DNA from: Frankia alni | Lineage (GTDB): Bacteria; Actinomycetota; Actinomycetes; Frankiales; Frankiaceae | Assembly (NCBI GenBank): GCA_026225295.1 | Contig: JAMFSN010000277.1 | Coordinates: 1-37,470, forward strand | DNA: 37,470 nt | Direction of reading: 5' to 3' | Shown here: positions 33,405 through 37,470 of the stretch, piece after piece | How positions within the stretch are numbered: the first letter of the stretch is position 1 | Layout: every line of letters starts with the position of its first letter | Made by a program: the position numbers and the translations under genes | Notes under the pieces: generated by a model | What the model was told of the DNA's origin: nothing | The model's database searches: none | What the model saw: the letters and a program-made list of their open reading frames with translations, nothing else

Positions 33405-34634
33405 TCCCCCGTCCGGGCGGCCACCTATCGCGACGTTCTGCGTCTTGACGGTGCCGTCCGCGCTTTCGTTCCCGCTGCCCTGGCCCGCCTCTCCTACGGC
33501 ACCCTGCCCCTGGCCCTGCTCCTGACCGTGCAGACCGCGTCCGGCTCGTTCGCGACGGCCGGCCTGGTCCTGGCCGTCTTCGCCGTCACCACCGTGGCCC
33601 TGCCCCTGAAATCCCGGATGGTCGACCGGCACGGCCGGCGCCGCGTTCTCGGCGGCCTGGGGATCGGGTACCCGCTCGCGCTGCTGGCGCTGGCCGGCGC
33701 CGCCCGGACCACCCCCGCCCCGGTGGTGCTGATCGCGCTGACCATGGTGGCCGGACTGCTGGCGCCACCCATCGGCCCCTCGATACGAGCCGTCTGGGTC
33801 GCGCTGTGCCGGGCCCCGGACTCTCTGCGCCGGGCCTACAGCCTCGACACGGTCACCGAGGAGGTGCTGTTCACCCTCGGGCCGACCCTCGTCGGGGTGC
33901 TACTGACGGTGACGACGCCGGTCGGGGCCATCGGGCTGTCGGCCGGGTTGGCGGCGGCGGGCACTCTCGGCCTGGCCACCGCGCCCGGTCCGGCCGGCCG
34001 GACCGTCCCACCGCCGCGATTGCGGCGGCCGTCGCGATTGCGGCGGCCGGGACCGCCGCCGCCGGGGCTTGGTGGTCTGCTCGGCATGCTCGCGGGGTTC
34101 GGCCTCGCGACGACGATGCTCGAGGTCGGCGTCGCGGCCCGGGCGGAGGCGGTCGGCGCCACCGCCCAGGCCGGTTACCTGCTGGCCATGCTGCCGGCCG
34201 GCAGCGCGGTCGGCGGTCTGGCCTGGGGCCGACGGCCGCCCGGCGGAACGTTCACCAGGCAGATCGCGGCGCTGCTGGCCGTCTTCGCGGTCGGCTGCAC
34301 GGTCGCGGCCCTGGTCCCCGGACTGATCGGGCTGGGCGCCGACCTGTTCGTCACCGGGCTGGTGGTCGCGCCCGTCTTCATCACCACCTACCTGGCGGTC
34401 GAACGGCGGGCCCCGGCCGACCGCGGCGCCGAGGCTTCCAGCTGGGTCAACACGGCCCACAACCTCGGCTCGGCATTCGGCTCGGCGTCCGCCGGCCTGG
34501 TGATCGACACGCACGGTCCCCGGGTCGCGTTGCTGGTGGCAGCCGGGCCGGTCGCCCTCGGGCCGGCCGTGGTGGCCGGTGCCACGCGGGTCAGGAACCG
34601 GGTGACCGGTGCCACGCGGGTCAGGAACCGATGA
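33351..34634 (+). CDS. MFS transporter
   Basis: 427 residues from GTG 33351, with GGAG seven bases upstream. About twelve hydrophobic helices are visible from residue 38. The loop KSRMVDRHGRRRVLGG is the MFS motif A, and a Pro/Arg-rich central loop (about 220-240) joins the two halves. This is a major facilitator of the efflux type; the substrate is unknown. Its N-terminus comes from a repeated sequence with GTG at 33351, 33375 and 33399, each in frame, so the exact start is uncertain by up to 16 residues. Its C-terminus ends in two GATRVRNR repeats from a 30-bp duplication and overlaps the convergent TetR gene by 14 bases. It is divergent from helD across a gap of about 265 bases. Confidence 0.85.
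   Translation: MSPPAQPAVSPPAQPAVSSPVRAATYRDVLRLDGAVRAFVPAALARLSYGTLPLALLLTVQTASGSFATAGLVLAVFAVTTVALPLKSRMVDRHGRRRVLGGLGIGYPLALLALAGAARTTPAPVVLIALTMVAGLLAPPIGPSIRAVWVALCRAPDSLRRAYSLDTVTEEVLFTLGPTLVGVLLTVTTPVGAIGLSAGLAAAGTLGLATAPGPAGRTVPPPRLRRPSRLRRPGPPPPGLGGLLGMLAGFGLATTMLEVGVAARAEAVGATAQAGYLLAMLPAGSAVGGLAWGRRPPGGTFTRQIAALLAVFAVGCTVAALVPGLIGLGADLFVTGLVVAPVFITTYLAVERRAPADRGAEASSWVNTAHNLGSAFGSASAGLVIDTHGPRVALLVAAGPVALGPAVVAGATRVRNRVTGATRVRNR
34571..34630. repeat. 30-bp tandem duplication at the convergent MFS/TetR ends
   Basis: 34571-34600 and 34601-34630 differ at one base (G at 34575, A at 34605). The second copy contains the minus-strand stop codon of the TetR gene (34621-34623), and both copies encode the last residues of the MFS protein (repeated GATRVRNR). 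The duplication extends the MFS protein by ten residues and must be recent or selected, since the copies are nearly identical. Confidence 0.9.
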
Positions 34635-35571
34635 GGGCGGCCACTCCGTCGAGGATGCACTCCAGGCCGAAGTCGAACTCCGCGTCGAGACCGTCGTCGT
34701 CATCGAGCGCCCCGGAGGCGATGGCCCGCTGGAGGGCGGGGAAGGCGTCCGGCCCGATGAGCCGGGCCAGCATCGCTCCGTAGCTCGGCATGATCTGGTC
34801 CTTCGGCACGGCCGCCAGCGCCGCCGCCAGATCGGCCGTCAGCGTGGCCTCGTTCCGGACGAACCCGCTGATCAGAAGCACCGTGGAGAGTTTCTGCGCC
34901 TCGGCCAGGGCGGTGTCGGCCAGGCAGCGCAGGGCCGCGTCGAGCCAGGCGACATTGTTGGGTCCGAACGGCGGCCCGCTGATCGGGATCTTCAGCGCCC
35001 ACGGGTTGCGGTGGTAGGCCGCGCGGACCCCGACCGCCCAGCGGGCCAGGCCCGGGCGCCAGCCGTCGGCCGGTTCCCACACCCGCGGCGGGAAGCCGAG
35101 CGCCGCGTCGACCATCAGCAGGAGCAGCTCGTCCTTGGCGGCGACGTACCGGTACAGCGACATCGTCGACGCCCCGATCTGGGCCGCGACCCGGCTCATC
35201 GACAAGTTGCCGAGACCGTCGGTGAGTGCGACCTCGATCCCGGCGGCGACGATCCGGTCGAGGGTCAGGCCCCGCTTGGGGCCACGCGACGGGCGCTCGC
35301 GGATCCCCCAGGCCAGCTCGAACCCGGGCGGGAGACCGGAGTCGGCGCGCGCGCCGTCGGCCGCGCCACCGGGAGCGGCCTCGGCGGCTGCGGGACGGCC
35401 GGTGGCAGCAGGACGGTCAGCGGCTGCGGGAGCGGCATCGCCGGCGGGACGGCCAGCGGCGGCGGCATCGCCACCGGCATCGATCGGCACGTCCCCGCCT
35501 CCGCCCTTGCTTGATCCGTCCCGGCCCCGTCGGCCGGGAGCGCCGGTGTCCCGGCCGGCGTCCCTGGTCAT
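34621..35571 (-). CDS. TetR/AcrR family regulator with extended N-terminus
   Basis: 316 residues, longer than the usual 210-240. The first 80 or so are Ala/Pro/Gly/Asp-rich and predicted disordered. LPPGFELAWGIRERPSRGP and TLDRIVAAGIEVALTDGL open the domain; the helix-turn-helix is LSMSRVAAQIGASTMSLYRYVAAKDELLLLM. The C-terminal part matches the TetR_C type that accompanies drug-exporting ABC genes. It would repress the divergent DrrA/DrrB-like exporter and be released by its drug. Two operator-like sites lie in the shared promoter. The start is uncertain because the extension has weak support and several later starts could serve. It converges with the MFS gene through a repeat. Confidence 0.88.
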   Translation of the reverse strand: MTRDAGRDTGAPGRRGRDGSSKGGGGDVPIDAGGDAAAAGRPAGDAAPAAADRPAATGRPAAAEAAPGGAADGARADSGLPPGFELAWGIRERPSRGPKRGLTLDRIVAAGIEVALTDGLGNLSMSRVAAQIGASTMSLYRYVAAKDELLLLMVDAALGFPPRVWEPADGWRPGLARWAVGVRAAYHRNPWALKIPISGPPFGPNNVAWLDAALRCLADTALAEAQKLSTVLLISGFVRNEATLTADLAAALAAVPKDQIMPSYGAMLARLIGPDAFPALQRAIASGALDDDDGLDAEFDFGLECILDGVAALIGS

Positions 35572-35627
35572 CGTGCCCGGCCGGCGGCGTTTCCGTCACG
35601 GGCGCACCACCGTAGCGAGGAAGCGGC

Positions 35628-35682
35628 TTGACGCCATCACGAAACTGCGTATGGTCTACGCCATATCGCGTACGACATACGC
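35628..35682 (+). promoter_or_regulatory. Promoter with two TetR-operator-like sites (drrA-like gene)
   Basis: TTGACG (35628-35633) and TATGGT (35650-35655) are spaced 16 bases apart and face the ABC gene. The palindrome TATGGTCTACGCCATA (35650-35665) covers the -10 box. A second, overlapping site (35664-35679) matches it in the opposite direction at 12 of 16 positions. GCGTATG (35647-35653) and CATACGC (35676-35682) are exact inverse copies at the outer edges. TetR binding here would block RNA polymerase. Confidence 0.65.
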
Positions 35683-35718
35683 TGATAGACGAAGGCGGCG
35701 GAGAGGCGGCCCTGGAAG

Positions 35719-36753
35719 ATGACCGACGACCTGGCGATCGAAGCGGTGGGGCTGACCAAGTCCTACGGCTCGACGCGCGTGCTGGACGGGGTGGACCTGC
35801 GGGTCCAGCGGGGCGGCGTGTTCTCGCTGCTCGGCCCGAACGGCGCTGGAAAGACCACCATCGTGCGGATCCTGGCCACGCTGATGCGGGCCGACGCCGG
35901 CACGGCCCGCGTCGCCGGCCGGGACGTGACCGCCGAGCGGCGCGAGGTGCGCCGCCGGATCAGCCTGACCGGGCAGTACGCGGCGCTCGACGAGGCTCAG
36001 ACCGGGCGCGAGAACCTGCGGATGATGGGCCGGCTGCTGCACCTGCCGGCCGCGGCCGGACGGGCCCGGGCCGATCAGCTGCTCGAACGGTTCGACCTGG
36101 TCGACGCGGCCGTCCGGCGGGTCGGCACCTACTCGGGCGGGATGCGGCGCCGGCTCGACCTGGCCGCCGGCCTGGTCGGCGACCCGGAGATCATTTTTCT
36201 GGACGAGCCGACGACCGGACTGGATCCGCGCAGCCGGCAGGCGATGTGGGAGGTCGTCACCGGCCTGGCCGACCAGGGCGTCACCGTCTTCCTGACCACC
36301 CAGTACCTGGACGAGGCCGATCGGCTGGCCGACCGGATCGCGGTCATCGACCGGGGCCGCATCGCCGCCGAAGGCACCGCCGCCGAGCTCAAAGGCCAGG
36401 TTGGGGGCCAGCGACTCGACCTCGTCGCGGGCGGGCCGGCCGATTTCGCGGCGATCCGGGACCAGGTCGGACCGCGCGTCACGCATCTGGACCGGGAGGC
36501 GCTGACGGTCGGCGTCCCGACCGGCGGCGGCGCGGCCGAGGTCCGTGACCTGCTCGACGAACTGGACCCGGAGCGGCGACTGGTGGCCCGCTTCGACGTC
36601 CACAGCGCGACCCTCGACGACGTCTTCATGGCCCTTACCGGCCACCCGACCAGCACCGGCGCCATCGCCGATCCCAGCGCCGACCCGGCTGACACCGTGA
36701 CCACTCCGGCGGCCGGCGCCGCCGACCCTTCCTCGGAGGCTGTCCGTGTCTGA
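35719..36753 (+). CDS. DrrA-type ABC exporter ATP-binding protein
   Basis: 344 residues. The nucleotide-binding domain has Walker A GPNGAGKTT (39-47), a Q-loop in SLTGQYAALDE, the signature YSGGMRRRLDLA, Walker B IIFLDEPTTGLDP and the H-loop-like TTQYLDEADRLADR. The C-terminal 100 residues, with DLLDELDPERRLVARFDVHSATLDDVFMALTG, match the regulatory tail of daunorubicin-resistance DrrA and its relatives. It powers export of a hydrophobic drug or lipid together with the DrrB-like permease encoded next. A short Ala/Asp/Thr tail ends the protein. Translation of the permease starts inside its last codons, so the subunits are coupled. Its promoter overlaps TetR-operator-like sites. Confidence 0.92.
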   Translation: MTDDLAIEAVGLTKSYGSTRVLDGVDLRVQRGGVFSLLGPNGAGKTTIVRILATLMRADAGTARVAGRDVTAERREVRRRISLTGQYAALDEAQTGRENLRMMGRLLHLPAAAGRARADQLLERFDLVDAAVRRVGTYSGGMRRRLDLAAGLVGDPEIIFLDEPTTGLDPRSRQAMWEVVTGLADQGVTVFLTTQYLDEADRLADRIAVIDRGRIAAEGTAAELKGQVGGQRLDLVAGGPADFAAIRDQVGPRVTHLDREALTVGVPTGGGAAEVRDLLDELDPERRLVARFDVHSATLDDVFMALTGHPTSTGAIADPSADPADTVTTPAAGAADPSSEAVRV

Positions 36754-37470
36754 CCTCGCTGTCTACGACCTGGGCACCCCCGACCGTGGGACTCGGACGA
36801 CGGTCGACCACCCGCGGCCGGCGCGACCCCGGTTCGCCGAGGTCGCCGCGGACACGGCCACGCTGATCGTCCGCTGCCTGCGCCTGTCGCTGCGCAACGT
36901 CGACGGGCTGATCACCACCCTGACCCTGCCGATCATGTTGATGTTGATGTTCGTGTACCTGTTCGGGGGCGCCCTGAAGACGGGTGGGAAGTACGTCGAC
37001 TACGTCGTGCCCGGGGTGCTGCTGGTGTGCGCCGGGTTCGGCGCGGCGACCACCGCCGTGACTGTGTCGCACGACCTGACCTCGGGAATCATCGACCGGT
37101 TCCGTTCGCTGGACACCAGCAGCGGCGCGCTGATCGCCGGGCAGGTCGTCGCCAGCGTGGTCCGCAACCTGGTCTCGATGGCGCTGGTGTTCGGGGTCGC
37201 CTTCGCGATCGGGTTCCGGTCCTCGGCGGGGGTGGTGGCGTGGCTGGGGGTCGTCGGCGTGCTCGCGCTGTTCATCCTGGCGTTGTCGTGGCTGTCGGCG
37301 GCGATCGGCATCGCCGCCCGGTCCCCCGAAGCGGCCAACGGCATTACCTTCATGATCAGCTTCCTGCCCTACCTGAGCAGCGCGTTTGTCCCGATCCGGA
37401 CGATGCCGTCGTGGCTTCAGGGCTTCGCTCGCGACCAGCCGGTGAACAAGGTGATCGACACGGTCCGGAC
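36746..37470 (+). CDS. DrrB-type ABC exporter permease (3' end missing)
   Basis: The gene starts at GTG 36746, seven bases after GGAGG, and its first eight bases overlap the end of the DrrA-like gene. About 241 residues are present before the right edge. A cytosolic head (about 1-50) is followed by LITTLTLPIMLMLMFVYLFGG and further helices (YVVPGVLLVCAGFGAATTAVTV, VVAWLGVVGVLALFILALSWL and ITFMISFLPYLSSAFVPI). The DYVVPGVL and FLPYLSSAFVP stretches are typical of the ABC-2 permeases that partner DrrA. It forms the membrane channel of the exporter. The stop lies beyond the window; only the last helices should be missing. Confidence 0.9.
   Translation, partial: MSDLAVYDLGTPDRGTRTTVDHPRPARPRFAEVAADTATLIVRCLRLSLRNVDGLITTLTLPIMLMLMFVYLFGGALKTGGKYVDYVVPGVLLVCAGFGAATTAVTVSHDLTSGIIDRFRSLDTSSGALIAGQVVASVVRNLVSMALVFGVAFAIGFRSSAGVVAWLGVVGVLALFILALSWLSAAIGIAARSPEAANGITFMISFLPYLSSAFVPIRTMPSWLQGFARDQPVNKVIDTVR

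Overview
The window is very GC-rich, gene-dense chromosomal DNA with frequent GTG/TTG starts, 4-base stop/start overlaps, PadR and TetR regulators, a DinB-fold protein of the DUF664 type, a class F sortase and a HelD-type helicase. All of this points to a high-GC actinomycete, perhaps of the Frankia/Cryptosporangium kind. The genus is a guess. No rRNA, tRNA, CRISPR array, integrase or recognisable insertion sequence was seen.

Layout. 1-326: a possible small cationic proline-rich peptide ORF and a perfect rho-independent terminator. 327-2315: a type I ABC exporter. 2489-4618: a GT39/YkcB-like membrane glycosyltransferase, ending at an 18-bp hairpin. 4727-6248: an NAD(P)-binding protein and an M50B-like membrane protease, both on the minus strand. 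6360-9502: a two-gene operon of a GH65 phosphorylase-like enzyme and a beta-phosphoglucomutase-like HAD protein. 9927-12017: a rhodanese gene divergent from an Lrp/AsnC regulator, then a DinB-like protein and a PaaI-like thioesterase.

12066-20435 is the most interesting region and looks like a polyuronate exopolysaccharide locus. On the minus strand four overlapping genes encode a processive GT2 synthase, a large membrane-anchored beta-helix protein with a long disordered Pro/Arg- and Asn/Gly-rich tail, a beta-helix lipoprotein, and a lipoprotein resembling family 14 polysaccharide lyases. Divergent from them, across a 406-bp intergenic region with an interrupted palindrome, is a UDP-glucose 6-dehydrogenase that would supply UDP-glucuronate. 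Together they suggest synthesis, export or epimerisation, and trimming of a glucuronan- or alginate-like polymer. The layout and the hybrid beta-helix protein do not match a system I know.

20455-25132: a DHA2 drug exporter divergent from a PadR regulator and its membrane partner, a DUF1269 protein and a PlsC-type acyltransferase. 25155-28801 (minus): a cell-surface cluster of a DUF4397 protein, a class F sortase and a large disordered membrane protein with a DUF4352-like outer domain. 29015-33084 (minus): HelD, a PfkB kinase and a metallo-beta-lactamase-fold protein. 33351-37470: an MFS transporter, a convergent TetR regulator, and a divergent DrrA/DrrB-type ABC exporter whose promoter overlaps two TetR-operator-like sites. 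The permease runs off the right edge.

A recurring oddity is short tandem duplications that carry stop codons at gene 3' ends (near 9,900, 11,550, 20,450 and 34,600), and one that multiplies a GTG start codon (33,351).
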